Assembly: GCA_003116975.1 (NCBI GenBank)
Contig: BGKB01000272.1
Span: forward strand, 1-57,438
Origin: Aurantiochytrium sp. KH105
Lineage: Eukaryota > Sar > Bigyra > Thraustochytrida > Thraustochytriidae
Direction of reading: 5' to 3'
DNA: 57,438 bases
Position numbers and translations under genes: made by a program. A model generated the notes under the pieces. The model was given only the letters and a program-made list of their open reading frames with translations. It made no database searches and was not told where the DNA came from. Below are positions 38,111-50,066 of this stretch, one piece after another; the stretch's first letter is position 1; each line of letters opens with the position of its first letter.

Positions 38111-39506
38111 GGTCGCGAGCGTCGTCGTGGTGCCTGCTTGTTGGCGTGCGCGCGGCACGCCCCTTCCTCCGCTCCTGCCGGTCTGTCTGCCTGCCTGACG
38201 GTCTGTCTGTCTGTCTGACTGCGCGCCGCGCTCTCACGCCGCGCCGTCAGTCCTCCCCGCGCTCGCTCCCGCTCCTGCGCTCGCGCTCGCGCTCTCGCCC
38301 GCGGCCTCGGCCTCGGTCGCGGCGCCCTCGCGGGTCTCGCGCGGATGGAGTTTTGCGGATGGACGCCGCGCTCGGCGTCGGCGGAAGGAGGCGCGTCGAC
38401 GGGGCGGCCGCGAGGAGGAGAGAGAGAAAGGAGGAAAGCAGGCGGAGGAGGAGCCCTTCTTTCCCTCCTTCTTCCCTGCCTGCTTCTTCGCCCGCCTCCT
38501 GCCGCAGTCAGGCGGCTAGGGCACGTTGGCGCAGGCCTTGTTTCCTTTTGTTCCCCGTTCTGACGCCTCCGCGCGGCTTTTGTCTCTCCCGCTCTGACGA
38601 GCCTCGGGACCGAGGGCGAGCGAACGCGAGGCAGAGCCGCCTGCCGCCGCTCGCTCTCTCCCGCTCGCTCGGGGCCGACGGGCCGCGGAGGGCGAGCAGG
38701 CCGGCAGCGAGCGCGGCAGCAAGCAAGCAGCAGCTGCAGCGAGCGCGGCAAGCTGCGGCTGCGGCTGCGCGGTCTTCTTCCCTCGCGGCTCGCCCGGGAT
38801 TCGCGAGAGAGAGGCGACGCGGGGAAGAAAGGACGAAGGCGGGAAGAAGGAAAGCCAGGGGAGGAAGGAAGGAAGGAAGGCAGGGAAAGGACGCAGCCGC
38901 GTCGACGCGCCGCGCTGAGCCGAGCCGCGCTGAGCCGCGCTCGCAGTCGCTGGACGGCCGCGAGTTGAGGCGACGCGAGGCGAGGCGAGGCGAGGCGAAG
39001 ACGGAGGCGAGCGAGGGCTGGCCGCGGCTCCGCGGTGCGCTGCTCTGCGCTGCGCTGCGCTGCTGTGCACTGCTCTGCGCCGCTGCGCTACGGCTGCGAG
39101 GAGAGGAGGAGGAGGGACGAATGGACGGATGGACCCGGAAGGCGCGCGGGGGATGCACGCGCCGGCGTGTGCGGGCGCGCGTCAGGCCGGGCTGCGTGTA
39201 GGTGCGGCACGGCTGCGCGGAGAGGGCAGAGGCCGATCGATGTGCGCAGCGGATGTGTATGTGCAGGTCAGGTGTATGCAGGATGTTTGCGCAGCAGCTG
39301 CAGGTCGCGCGCGAGGATCCCCGGGGCCGGCTTTACGAGCGTTGGCTGGCGGATGGCTGGCGGATGGAGGCTGCCTGTCTGGGTGGGTGCCTGGCGGCTG
39401 GAGCACCTGGAGTTGAATGTACAAAGGATGAAGGTCCGGGGAGAGAGAGAGCGAGCGAATGGACCGCGATCAGTGGAATGCCAGGACTCGCTGGAACCGG
39501 ATAAAC

Positions 39507-39547
39507 TGGAGTGGAGTGGAATGGATGGGATGGATGGGATGGGATGA
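39507..39547. repeat. GGATG/GAGTG short tandem repeat
   Basis: GGAGTGGAGTGGAATGGATG continues as GGATGGGAT units, a run of about 40 bp. Confidence 0.75.
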
Positions 39548-40154
39548 CTCACCCCTGCGCAGCTGCGGAGCGATGACGTCGCGCACAACGCGCGCCCTCC
39601 TCAGTGCTGAACTGCGCGCCTCTGCCTCTGCCTCTGCCTCTGCAGCGGCCGGCCGCGGCGAGGCGCCGGTGCGGCTTGGCTGCGCGCGGCAGCGAGGTCC
39701 GCGAGCCCTGCACGGCCGCAGCGCGGGACGGGGCGGGGCGGGGCGAGGCGGGGCGCGCTGCGCAGGCGCGTGCGAGACCTTCGTTCCTTCGCTCGCGCAG
39801 ACCAGGGCCTGATCCGGGATACTCCTTGGCCGCGGGCGGTGCACACTTTCTCGCGTCTTTCCTCCCGCAGCGGGGCCAGGTGCGGGCAGATGCAGATGCC
39901 GCGTAAGGCGCGCAAGCAGGCGTGCGGGACGCGGCGGGGGCTCGCTGCGGGGCCAGATTGCAGTCGATACCTCTCGCAGCCGTGATGACGCGCAGAAACG
40001 AATCCAGCTCACTCCGGGTCAGGCGCCTGCAAGACAAGACAAGACAGGCAAGGCGAGAGCAGGCCAAGCCAAGTCAGACCAAGCAACGCGCGTCTCCTGC
40101 TCAGTCTCGCGCTTGATTGCCTCGGAAGGTCACAGCCGTGATTCGCACGACGCG

Positions 40155-40203
40155 CGTCGGTCGGTCGGCCGGCCGGCCGTTCGGTCGGTCGGTCGGTCGG
40201 GCG
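40155..40203. repeat. CGGT/CCGG short tandem repeat
   Basis: Tandem CGGT units are interrupted by a CCGG block (GGTCGGCCGGCCGGCC), making the centre palindromic. Confidence 0.75.
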
Positions 40204-40381
40204 GGCACGCGTCCCGAGTCGTGTCGGGCCCGATGGATCCTTGCTGACCTGCGGCTGCGCACCGAGCTCTCAGCTGCTGCTACTGCTCCTGCTTTCCTCT
40301 TTCTATCTGTGTGTACGTAGGTTAGATATGTCTCGTCAGTCGATGTGTCTATTCCTGCGTGTCTATCCGAGTGTCCGTCCG

Positions 40382-40403
40382 TCTCTCTCTCTCTCTCTCT
40401 CTC
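40382..40403. repeat. CT dinucleotide run
   Basis: Eleven TC units in a row. Confidence 0.85.
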
Positions 40404-41725
40404 GCCCTTGCGCTTCTCCGACTGTGACTCGCCGCCGTGACAGCCGCCCGCGCCGCTGACTATGATCACGCACGCGCCGCCTGTGAGTGGGGCTGGCCGA
40501 AGCAGCGGCAGCGCGCCGCCGAGAGGCCGAACCCACGAAGCGTCTCCCGGCGCGTCACCGCTGGCACCAGGATACGGCCGCGCGTGACACAGAAGGAAGC
40601 ACGCGGGTCAGGGACTGCTGGGTCGGGACGGCGCTTGGTTCGCCACGTCCAAGTACGCCACACCACCCCCTTGCGCACACTTGCGCACCCTTGCGCACCC
40701 TTGTTTCTGCCGAGTACACACCGCCTCTTGCGCGCCCTTGCTGCTGCTGCTGCTGCTGCTTCTGCTGCGGCTGCGCCGCACCCTTGCTGCTAACGCTGTC
40801 TGCTCCTACTGCTGTTGCACTTCTTGCTAGCGCTGACCTACCTGACTGGATTGGCGGCAAGACGCGAACGAGCTTGCTTGGTCGTGTCACGATGCTCCGC
40901 GAGGATGTTTCGGGTTTGCTTCTTCGGTGGCGCATGTTTGCTCCAAGCAGCGCTGCGACAGCCGTTCGGATCGCGACAGCAAGCATCTTCCTCTTTCCTG
41001 GGTCGTGCCAGCGAGAAATTGGCTCGAGCAATGAGCAAAACGAATGCAAAAAAAAAAAACGCTAGCCAAAAGTGTTTCCAACGCAAGCTGTAAAAAGACC
41101 CCTCTCTGAACCAACCCAAATAGAGCCCGTGGCATGCGCATGGGCGCGCTCACCTTCCGCCGACCCAGGGCAGCTCCTGCACATGTAAAGACTCCTGCGT
41201 CGCGAGCCGTTCCTTCGCCGTCTCGGGTGTTCTGAGCGCGCCAACACCCGTGCTCTGTCGTTTTCAAATAGTTCATACTTTCCTCTCAACCATGCGCGCC
41301 CACCATTAATTAATTTTTAAAATAAAAAAAAGAATTTCCTTCTTTTTTTCTTTCGTCAGACCGACGTAAGTAGAAGGGCCACCCCGCCAGGCACCCACCT
41401 CTTTACGTATCGTACGTAAATTGTTGCGACTAATTTAGGGGAGAGGAGGGCAGGTTTTCTGTGGCTGAGGCAAAGACATAGATTTTTAGGGCGCCAGCTT
41501 CATGGTCTCGCGCCTCACTCAACCCACAGAGTCAGCGAGCTCGCAAAACCCAACGAGCAAAACGAAGCGCGCTCAGATGCGATCGTTGAAAGAGAGCCCG
41601 GCATCGTCTGGGTCTCCAGCCAGCTGTTTGTTGTTTCCTTGCAATTTCAGAGGGAGAGCCGGAGAGGAGAGCTCCTGCTTTCTGCGGCCGCAGAATGGCC
41701 GCAGAACGGCCGCAGAAGGTGAGAA

Positions 41726-41745
41726 GGGGGGGGGGGGGGGGGGGG
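41726..41745. repeat. Poly-G run of 20
   Basis: An uninterrupted G run follows three tandem GGCCGCAGAA units. The run length may be uncertain for technical reasons. Confidence 0.85.
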
Positions 41746-44700
41746 CGAGGCTGCAGGCGCGAGCTCTCGATCGCCAACCCTTTCAAAAGCATGCCTGCAT
41801 GCCTGCCCACCTGGCCGGCCCCTCTCAAACACGGTCTCATTGTTGACCACTCACAGTCAGTGAATCGAACGAGCAAAAGGCGCTGTGCTGCTTCCGTTTG
41901 TCCCGAATCTGTCGAAGGCTACATTCCGCTTCGTGCGCCGGCCTCTCGAAGATGCTTGTTTCGCTCGCGACTCCGACGGCGAGCTGGGGAGCTGGCTACC
42001 ACGCTCGCTCGAACCGGCGCGAGCAACCGAGTATGCAAAAGCGAGCCTTTGCCTTGCGTTGCCTTGCCTTACCGAGGGAGACGTTGCGAAGGCCGCGTCC
42101 GCGGAGCCTCTGCAGACTGAGCCTATCGAACCGGGTTCGCGAGCCGCGAAACCTAATGGATGTGCTCGCGGACGGCTGGGCGCGGAAATTGGGGCCGGCC
42201 TCTTGTATGTCCGTCGTCGGCATGGCGGCTGCGCTACTTCCGTCGAAATATTGAAAGCGAACCGTGCCGACAGCGACCGAGTCGGATTCGTCCGTTGCAG
42301 CAGCACGCGGACCCAGGCCACTACATGGACGTTAGCTACGAGGAGTTATATACAGGCTCGGCAGTGGCAACGGGCGGGGAAATACATGGAAGGAAGAAAG
42401 GAAGGAAGCACCAAGTAAAGAAAGGGCTCAAAAAAAGTTGCCAAGGAAGAAAGATGAAAATAGAAAAGAGGGCAAAGGAATACAGTCGAGGTGCCAACAA
42501 CCAAGCACCCCCCACCATGGCCACTGCCATCTGCCGTCCAGTCGATTGCTGCCAGGACTCGGAAAACGGAGACAGAGACGGAAACGGACGAGTGCTCGGC
42601 GCCGTGCATCCGTGAGCTTCGTACGCAGTCGCAGAGTCCGCCCTCCTTTCTGCCCTCTGCCGCTCATTCCGTGGCTCCCCACCCATCAATTGCCCGATCG
42701 AGCACGACTGACATCGAAGCAACAGCCAGCAAGCTGGCTTTCCGCCGCGATTCGCTATAGCGAATACACCTGAGCAAGCAAGAGAAGTAAAGAGAGGCGG
42801 TGGTCATTTTCTTTTCCTCCGAGCCTAGCACAAGGCTCCATTTGGTGTGTCGAAACCTGAATCAAGGTGCACGCTGGTTCAAGGCTCCAACTGGCTGATG
42901 TGTTGGAAGGAAAGCAACCAACCAATCAACCGATTAAGCAGTGAGTCTTGGCTCGAAGCCTCTCAGAACGCTGTGCGGGCACCTTTGCAAGGGCTATCAA
43001 AGTGACAGTAGTGAAGACGCCAGTGGGGGGTAGGTTGTTGTCAGTTACAACTTCTGTCGTTCCTGTCTACGGATACAAGGCGGCGTGTGTCCCAGAGGTG
43101 AGTGAGAGCAGTGCAACGACCCACTAGTGCAGCTGCCGCTGGCGACACAGACCCCAAGCCCCAACGCCCACGCTTAAACGGCTCCCCAAGCACTTCGAGC
43201 CACCGCACAAACAATGCACCCAAACGCCTGTGCAAGCCGTGCGCGCCGTCTGACGGACGTGCGGGGCGTGGTGCGGACGTCCAACTGATGCTGGTGCTTT
43301 TGCTTCTGCGTTCGTGCGGCTCCTTGCAGCACAGCACACCTCGTATGCACACAGATTTCGCGTTGACCGTTACTTCCACTCGCGCATGTCGACTGCTCGC
43401 TTTGTCCTGGCCAGAAGCGACTCGCGATTGGCCGCCGCAGGTCAATCGATCGATCGATTCAACCTTTGCGTCGACGGAGAAGCGATTCTTCTATTCTTCA
43501 ATCGGGCCTCGGTGAGTCGACGATCATTCGCGCGTGGCATTGATTGCTTCCTCCAATACGCCAGAGCAAGATGGAAAATGCGGTGCATCCCGATCATGTG
43601 CATGCAAACAGAAAAACTTGAGCGTCTTCGCGACTGTGCTCCGCGTTGATGTCCTGGCGGCTTTCACGTCACCGGCCATGTGCCTGACTAGCGAGCAACT
43701 CGAAGACGGCGCGTCATCGTAAAAAAGCTTCGGCCAAGCCGCATCGACGCGAATAACGGTCCCTGCAGAGCTACGTGGAATGAAATGGTGTATCTCAACC
43801 ATTGTACGTAGGGAGGCTAGTACAAGCGTAGAATTTGGATCATGTCGGGGGCAAACAGAAGGCGCGAAAGAAACAAGGAAGAGGGGAGGGGGAAGGGGAA
43901 ACGGGGGGGGGGGATGCCCGTTGTTTCATGGTCGCTTTCAGGGTCGACGAACATGTTTTCCGAGGTGGAGAAATTGTGGCCTCGAGCTCCATGGAGAGCT
44001 GATCGAACGAACGCGCAAGCATGGCGCCTTCCTCATAGCCCTGCGTAGGTGTTCGTCTTGAACGTCCCGATTCCGGGACGTCGCCTAGGACGCGAGCCGG
44101 TTGACCCATGCCCTCACTCTCTAAACTTGAAGAAACTGCAGTTTCTCTCGACCAAGTCAGTCATGTCCGACACGATGCGAGGCCACAAGAACGTGCCGAG
44201 ATGGAAGGAGATAAATGCCACGCAGGGATTCATGAAAGGGAAGCATGAGGTCTGATCGTTGACAAGAACGTGACAACAGAATCGTTAGAACCTTGAATTT
44301 TATTATAATACAATAATACGATTCGATGACTCGACCCCACCCCCGCGGTCCCCACCGGGGACATTCCGGACACCTGGCTCGACCTCAACACCACGAAGCT
44401 GTGCCAGGACAAACGTTACGGACGACGCGTTTTCGTCGCCGCCATTTTCGTCTTCACTTTACTAGCACAGAAGTTGATACGTTAGTGAGCACGGGACAAC
44501 CCTGCCCGCCGCAACTCGAAAAGTCACTCACGGCGCGTCATGCTGCGTGAAGGCGCCGGTCGAAGTACAGCGCCAACTCTGTTCCAACCCTTTCGAGCTG
44601 ACTCTCGAATCATTTTCTCGGGACGGTTTGGTCACGGTTTAACTATGCTGTAGCGCAAATAAAATCAGACCTTTGACCTCCAGAACTGCCAGCCAGCCAG

Positions 44701-45443
44701 CCACAGATGATTTGTCCAAGGAAGAGTTCCGTTTAGCGACCAAGAACCATTTGTCCCTCCGTCCGCATCGCTGACGTCGAGCATGCTTCGTTGTCTGTGT
44801 TCCACTTGCCAGTCAGCCACTGCAAGCCAGTCAAGCACGGTTCGAACTCCGTGATGATGCACATGAAGAAAAAAGAAGAAGGAAAGAAAAAGGAAAGACT
44901 CCCGAAGAACTGCGGCCGGCGATTCGGTCTCCGTGTGGCCTGTCTTCTGAGGAAATGTGCACCTGGGCAGCCCACGCGGGAGCAGCCTTGGAAAGGGCAA
45001 CGTGTCGCGTCGACTCACTCGACCAAAAGGCCAGGTGGGACCTCGCGGCGACGGAGACGGAGGATATAAAAGCCGAAAACAAAAATGAAGAGGCCGGGAC
45101 GCTTTGGTGGTTCTGGAGGGAGGAACGGAGAGAGAGGAGCGAGAGGAGCGAGAGGAGCGAGAGGCGTGGTCTCCTTTTCATCGGAAACGAAGTACCCGCC
45201 AAGTCGGAGTAGCCTCATACGAGACGGATAAATAGACGGCAAACTTTCGCTGGAGTATTCTGAGATGGAAGATGCGTCTTGCCTGCTAGAGGGTCTGGCC
45301 GTTGCGTGGCGGCCAGCCAGACATGAAGCCTTCTGGCCTCACCGCCGCCCAAATCGCCCCGTCCAGGGGCGTCCCAAACGCGAGAAGAGTGGAAATCACC
45401 TGTCTGTCTGCCGGCTCATTGTCTTGTTCAAAGCGGGGGAAGC

Positions 45444-45480
45444 AAAAGCGTCCCGGTCTGAAACCGGGACGGACGCTTTT
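45444..45480. other. Inverted repeat with potential stem-loop
   Basis: AAAAGCGTCCCGGT at 45444-45457 pairs with ACCGGGACGGACGCTTTT at 45463-45480, giving 14 base pairs with a four-base bulge around a CTGAA loop. It lies in gene-free DNA. It could be a transcribed hairpin or a fossil of a small mobile element. Confidence 0.55.
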
Positions 45481-45840
45481 CTCCTGTCCCATGGCGACTA
45501 CTTGCGCGCTGCTTAGTAAGCCTGGGTAGGAACTGGCACCTTTGCATCGTTAATTCATGGCGAATAACAGGTCAGGTCCAGCGACATATGCCGATAAACT
45601 AACTCATTGTAGGAGGAGCCTGTCAAGGAAGCCGCTTGGCTGTTGGCCATCACTTTTTTCAAAGAGAAGAAGCCGTAGGCTTTTTTATTTACCTGCCTCG
45701 CTTCTTCCTGTTGGTTGTTGGCCGGAGCCGGAGCCGGTCGGTGGCTGCAAGAGTGTCAGTCGTTGACACCGGTACTGACCGACCGAGTATCATGGCATCT
45801 GTGGCTGTCGCTCGCGGTTCCAGGCAAAGCATTCCAAAGG

Positions 45841-46667
45841 TCAGTCACTGGGCCCCGGGTCGAGGGTGAACGAGACGTCCCGGCCTTGCACCGTTCCTTC
45901 CTCGGTCGCAGCCGCCGCAAATGCCGAGCCTTCGGCATTCGGGAATGTCAATGGAAGCGTATTATTCCCACCCTGCCACCATGGCATCTGACCGTAAAGG
46001 GATGATAGTAGGTAGCCCTTACGTGGTACACCAGTAAAAAAAATCGAACAATTGACCACCGCCCCGGCCGCGTACCCCTTAAACCCATCCACCCTCCCCT
46101 ACTGCGCAGTTGCGCTTCGCCCCATGTCAAGCAAGCTAGAGGAGCCTTGTTTGTTCGCCAACCAACAACTCACTACCGCCGCGAACGCGACCTTTTTCCA
46201 CCTGGCAGCTGTTAGCAGACTGATACTACTCGTGAGATCAGACAAAGTCTCGATTCTTGTATGGATAAGAGGCAAATTCCAACGGCTAGCTGCCAATGCA
46301 AACGGATCCCTCTCTAACATCATGATGAATGAGCGCAGCAGGCAGACAAGCAGTCAGCCAGAGAGACAGCCTCTGTAGGCTGTAAATGCGAGATATAATA
46401 TGAATGCATGCCGTTGAGCCAGGAGACGGGTCTCAGCGTAGTGTTCCCAGTACGTGGGTTGTATGCTTGGTGACGGACGATGTATGACCCGGCGCGTGCA
46501 TGCATGCTGCTCGCGCCAGCACCTCGTAGCGACTGCCACTGCTCATTGAAGTCTTCATACATTGTTCGTGCCTGCATGGTATCTATCTGTGCAGGCACGA
46601 ACGCACCCGTGAACGAAAGAGAAAGACCCAAGAGCCAAGACCAAACACGAGACCGGGTCTCGGCCAT
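45841..46667 (-). pseudogene. Possible two-exon or broken secreted protein gene, PAN/Apple-like
   Basis: The first piece runs from the ATG at 46665-46667 to the TGA at 46320-46322 and encodes 115 residues with a signal-peptide-like N-terminus (RVWSWLLGLSLSFTGAF). It ends in DCLSACCAHSS. The second piece, about 46090 down to 45841, encodes GYAAGAVVNCSIFFTG and a Gly/Asn/Thr-rich end. Together the cysteine spacing resembles PAN/Apple modules, and both pieces carry N-glycosylation sequons (NTT, NCS, NNT). The interval of about 230 nt between them could be an intron, but I find no GT...AG pair that joins them cleanly without crossing the TGA. It may therefore be a pseudogene or use a non-canonical site. 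Confidence 0.3.
46564..46602. other. Perfect 13-bp inverted repeat
   Basis: GTTCGTGCCTGCA at 46564-46576 is the exact reverse complement of TGCAGGCACGAAC at 46590-46602, separated by 13 bases. It lies about 175 bp before the phosphatase start codon and within the possible minus-strand secreted gene. It could form a hairpin in either transcript or act as a binding site. Confidence 0.6.
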
Positions 46668-46775
46668 CCAGGTGAATCCTCCGTCGAGTTCTCTCTGGTT
46701 TGATCTGCGAGCGAGCGTTGCAATCACTCTGACGTGCTTGTGGCAAAAGGCTGCACGTACGTCGCAACGCTGCAA

Positions 46776-48452
46776 ATGACGGAGGTCATTGCAGTACGCG
46801 CGCATGCTCAGCGTGCTGCAGCAGAATGGGTTCGCGAGACTGTGCGGGCAGTGGTCGCGGTCGTGGTCAAGGCGCGAACGAAACGTTTTGGCGGCAAGGT
46901 GCAACTCGCGTGTGGCGCTGCTGCTCTTGACCCCCACCCAAACACAGCCGCAGCCGCAGCCGCCGCCAAGAACAACGATGACAACGAAGCTTTACCTCCA
47001 CCGCTGGCCGTGGCCGTGAAGCCGTCCATTGCGATGGCTGCTACCGATCGTGCTCCAAGTGATGAACAAGTTGAAACAATTGAGAAAGAAGAACACAAGA
47101 GCAACGAAGAGGACGGCGACGCAGAAAGCGAACGCGAGTCCGAGGAGCGCGAGAGCGCCATGCGAGCAAAAGTCTTGCGCAAACGCAGACTGATGACAAT
47201 TGAGGCGGTGTCCAACAATCGTGAGTTTTGGCTTGGCCCAACCAAGGAATCGAATTGGGTCATTCCAGGCAAGCTCCTTGTTGGTGCATACCCGCTCATG
47301 TGGGAGATCAAGAGAAAAACGCGGCGCGTGATTTTGCACAAGCGCGATTTGATTCGCTTGCTACACGTGGCGCACGTGAACACTTTTGTGTGCTTGCAAG
47401 CAGAGCATTGCAATGTCACGCGGGGAAGCAGTCACGTTTTGCGAGAGAGCGAGGCAATGCGAGTGCTGCGTTTGGCGCCGGACGTGACAGAGCCCCGGGA
47501 CCGGAGACAGGTCATGTTTCCATACATGGAAGACGCTGCGGCCCTTTCGGGTTTGGACGATTTGCGACTGTTCAAGCTGCCCATTGTGGACTTGCAGTGC
47601 ACTTCAGATGCAAACGTGCTCGCGTTGGCGGTCGACCTTGTGCAGCTTATCGCCAGCGGTGGCCACGAGGTAGTTTACATGCATTGCTGGGGCGGGCACG
47701 GGCGCACGGGAACGTTGGTAGCCGTCATGTTAAGTTTGTACTATGGCATTGACGCCGAGGAGGCGCTTCTGCGCACGCAATTGTATCATGACATTCGGCG
47801 CACCAAGCTCGAGGTACGATCACCACAGACGAAAGAGCAGTGCGCACAAGTCCGGCGTATACTTGCGAGTACAGAGGCTCGCGAGGCTCGCCGTCGACTC
47901 ATGCGTTTGAGCGTACCGCGCCCAACGCGCAGTCTCTTTGAAGTTGACTGGCGCCGCGCAGCTTTGGGCCTTGATGATGAGGAGGAGGAGGAAGACGAGG
48001 AAGAGGTTTGTGTGAGTTGCGCCGATGTTGGTGAAAGTTCCTTGGGGGTACTCGAGACCAAGACGGATGGTACTCTTGACGAGACTGCGCTGGGATACAC
48101 GGAAGACGACTTGCAACTGGAATTGAAGGACAACACCACCACTACCAGTCAGCTTGTTGCTCAAGCAAAGACGCCGGAGATGGCCCTCTTGGAGAGGGGC
48201 GCTTCGGGCGATAGCTCAAAGGGAGCGACAAGCCGGGGCCACGATGACGACGATCAGAATGGCGACAAAGGCGGAGCTACAGGATCTGCAAATTTTCAGG
48301 CTGGTCCCATGGACGTCGAGAGCAAAGACGATGAGAATGGGAGCACCTTGTTTGCATCAGCGTTCGCAAAGACATGTCGAATGAACGAGGAAAAGAAGTG
48401 GGATGATGTTGCATCGGAAGAATGTGACGACGAAGAAGAAGAAGAAGAAGAA

Positions 48453-48484
<32 letters not shown>

Positions 48485-49103
48485 AGAAGAAGAAGAAGAA
48501 GAAGAAGAAGAAAAGGACGGCGAGGAAAAGCTTGAGGTACACCCAGGCGCAATCCTAACGGCTTTGCCCTCCCCTGCACTTGGAAGCCCTTGGGGTGCCG
48601 GCAGCCTTTTGGTGAGTCCGGTCTCGGCTACCTCGTTTTCGACGGCTGCCACAAATGAGATGAAGCTTGACACTCCGGTCTTCGGAGACATGAACACCAT
48701 GGCAACGACGACGCCGCCGCATCCGACGACGACGACTTCGATGACGCCTGCGACTGAAGAGGACGAGGCCGAGACGCCCCGGTCCTTTGAGGCCATGGTC
48801 TGTGGACCCAAGGCCAGCGCAGCTTCGGCAGCAGCTATAGCGTCTGCTCCTGGTTCTGCTGGTTCCAAGGCAAGACAGCGAAAGCGTAAGCCCAAGCTCC
48901 TCTCTCCAAAATTCCGTCGGACCCTGCGTCTCGCCAGCAGCAGCAGCAGCAGCGGCGGCGGCGGGAGTGAGCGAATCGGTCAAGGTCTGCCCATGCGTCC
49001 GCGTCCTCCCGACGCGGCGTCCGCAGACCGCGGATCTGGGGCGCGTCGACGAGGGCCGTCGCCCCGCCAAAAGCTCGCCGCCTTTCACCCGGTCTCGTTC
49101 TAG
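46776..49103 (+). CDS. Dual-specificity/PTP-type phosphatase with acidic tail
   Basis: The product is 775 residues from the ATG at 46776; the frame opens 14 codons earlier only at a GTG. The ATG at 47034 (MAATDR) is a good alternative, since the first 86 residues are low-complexity. The catalytic region is about 150-375. VVYMHCWGGHGRTGT contains the HCX5R signature (nucleophile C304, R310). NWVIPGKLLVGAYPLM near 160-176 is the conserved entry of atypical DSPs, and KLPIVDLQ at about 267-274 may supply the general acid. LYHDIRRTKLEVRSPQTKEQ follows the loop as in plant and bacterial PTP-like phosphatases. The remaining 390 residues are disordered, with an Asp/Glu tract near 557-590 and a Ser/Gly-rich basic end. 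Substrates are unknown. Confidence 0.87.
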
Positions 49104-49231
49104 ACCGAGGCGTTCTGGACCAGCAGCAGCAGCTGCAGCAGCGAGCGCAGGTCTCCAGTCTCTGGCTGGCTGGCTGGCTGGCGCTGGCTAGCGTCCGTGC
49201 TGCAGCTGTTGTGTGGCTGTCTCATCGCTGC

Positions 49232-49284
49232 CGATGATGACGACGCCGACGACGATGACGACGACGACGACGACGACGACGACG
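49232..49284. repeat. GAC/GAT trinucleotide run
   Basis: GATGATGACGACG leads into about ten GAC units. It lies outside any called gene, 130-180 bp after the phosphatase stop. Confidence 0.85.
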
Positions 49285-50065
49285 CAGCGTTGGCGCGTGG
49301 CATCGACCACTCCACGACCAATGAACGTTTGCACCTAGGCCTGCAAGCCGTCCGTGATCGACGCGACGGGTCGATCGGTCGATCGATCGATCCTTCACAG
49401 GTGGACGCGGACGCGGCCGCGATGACGAGCCGAGTTATAATATAACTACGCTCGGCCCGCCCCTGGCCACGGCGGTCACTGTCTCCGGCACTCCTCTCCA
49501 CTTCCGCTCTGCTGAGTGAGCTGCGGCGGCGGGTGCAGGAAACCTGGACCCGCCGCAGCTGGCACACGCGCGCTGCAGCGCGGACGCGGGAAGGCGCGAC
49601 GCTGTGCGGACGCGCGGCAGTGGCTCTCCGAGAACTCCGCGCGGCGCAGGACGGGCGGATCGATCGGATCTCGGGGGCCGTGACGAGCGCGGAGGCAGAT
49701 ATCGACGGCGGGGACGGGCGAGGTCGGCGGCGGCACGAGGCCGTTCGCGGAGGGAGGGAGGGAGGAGGGAGGGAGGGCCGTGTAAAGTAAACTTATGTAT
49801 AGCTTGAGATCATGATTCCCGAGGCGAGGCGAGGCGAGGCGAGGCCGGATGGCTGGCAGTCGTCGAGGCGGTGCTCGCGGCCTCGCCTCGGCACAGCCCG
49901 CATTGACCACTCCGGCCGGCAGCGGTGGCGGGCCCAGGATGCGTCTGCTCGGCCCGGCCCGGCTTGATTTGGCATGGCTTCTTTCTTCCTCGTCTCGATC
50001 CCGAACTTGCTAAGTTGTTGAACTCGAACTTGGACTTGCGCGTCTGTGTTGCGTACGTGTTTCCC

Positions 50066-50066
50066 T

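Larger units (their letters stand above)
38111..41300. other. GC-rich gene-free region, left half of the 8.6-kb gap
   Basis: This begins as the leader of the MYB gene and continues as GC-rich DNA full of short tandem motifs: GAGGC at 38974-38999, GCTGC-like at 39040-39085, GGATGGGAT at 39507-39547, CGGT at 40155-40203 and CT at 40382-40403. Long frames on both strands have Arg/Ala/Ser-rich translations and none shows a domain. I call no gene. Confidence 0.5.
41301..45840. other. Gene-poor region with inverted repeats, right half of the gap
   Basis: This part is more AT-rich and uneven in composition than the left half. It contains a 20-G run (41726-41745) preceded by three GGCCGCAGAA copies (about 41683-41717), an 11-G run (43903-43913), a short ACGTCCCG/CGGGACGT hairpin at 44062-44081, and a strong hairpin at 45444-45480. 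On the minus strand at about 44108-44235 a frame contains FHLGTFLWPRIVSDMTDLVE, which may be a trace of a retroelement integrase. GATATAAAAGCC at 45061-45072 looks like a TATA box but leads only to a 48-codon Gly/Arg-rich frame. No intact gene is supported. Confidence 0.45.

Noticed and set aside
36983..38218. Leu-rich + strand ORF opposite the MYB gene
   Set aside because: Poly-Leu arises from antisense CAG repeats; the minus strand has the MYB and poly-Q.
40887..41276. 129-residue minus-strand ORF in the gene-poor region
   Set aside because: Mixed composition without a domain, signal or homologous pattern; not distinguishable from chance.
44763..44856. tRNA-like match with GGTTCGAACTCC and possible acceptor pairing
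   Set aside because: The T-loop is one base too long, there is no D-arm or A box, and no anticodon arm can be drawn.
45061..45230. TATA-like GATATAAAAGCC with a 48-codon ORF 12 bp later
   Set aside because: The spacing is too short for a normal leader, and the product is a Gly/Arg repeat without protein character.
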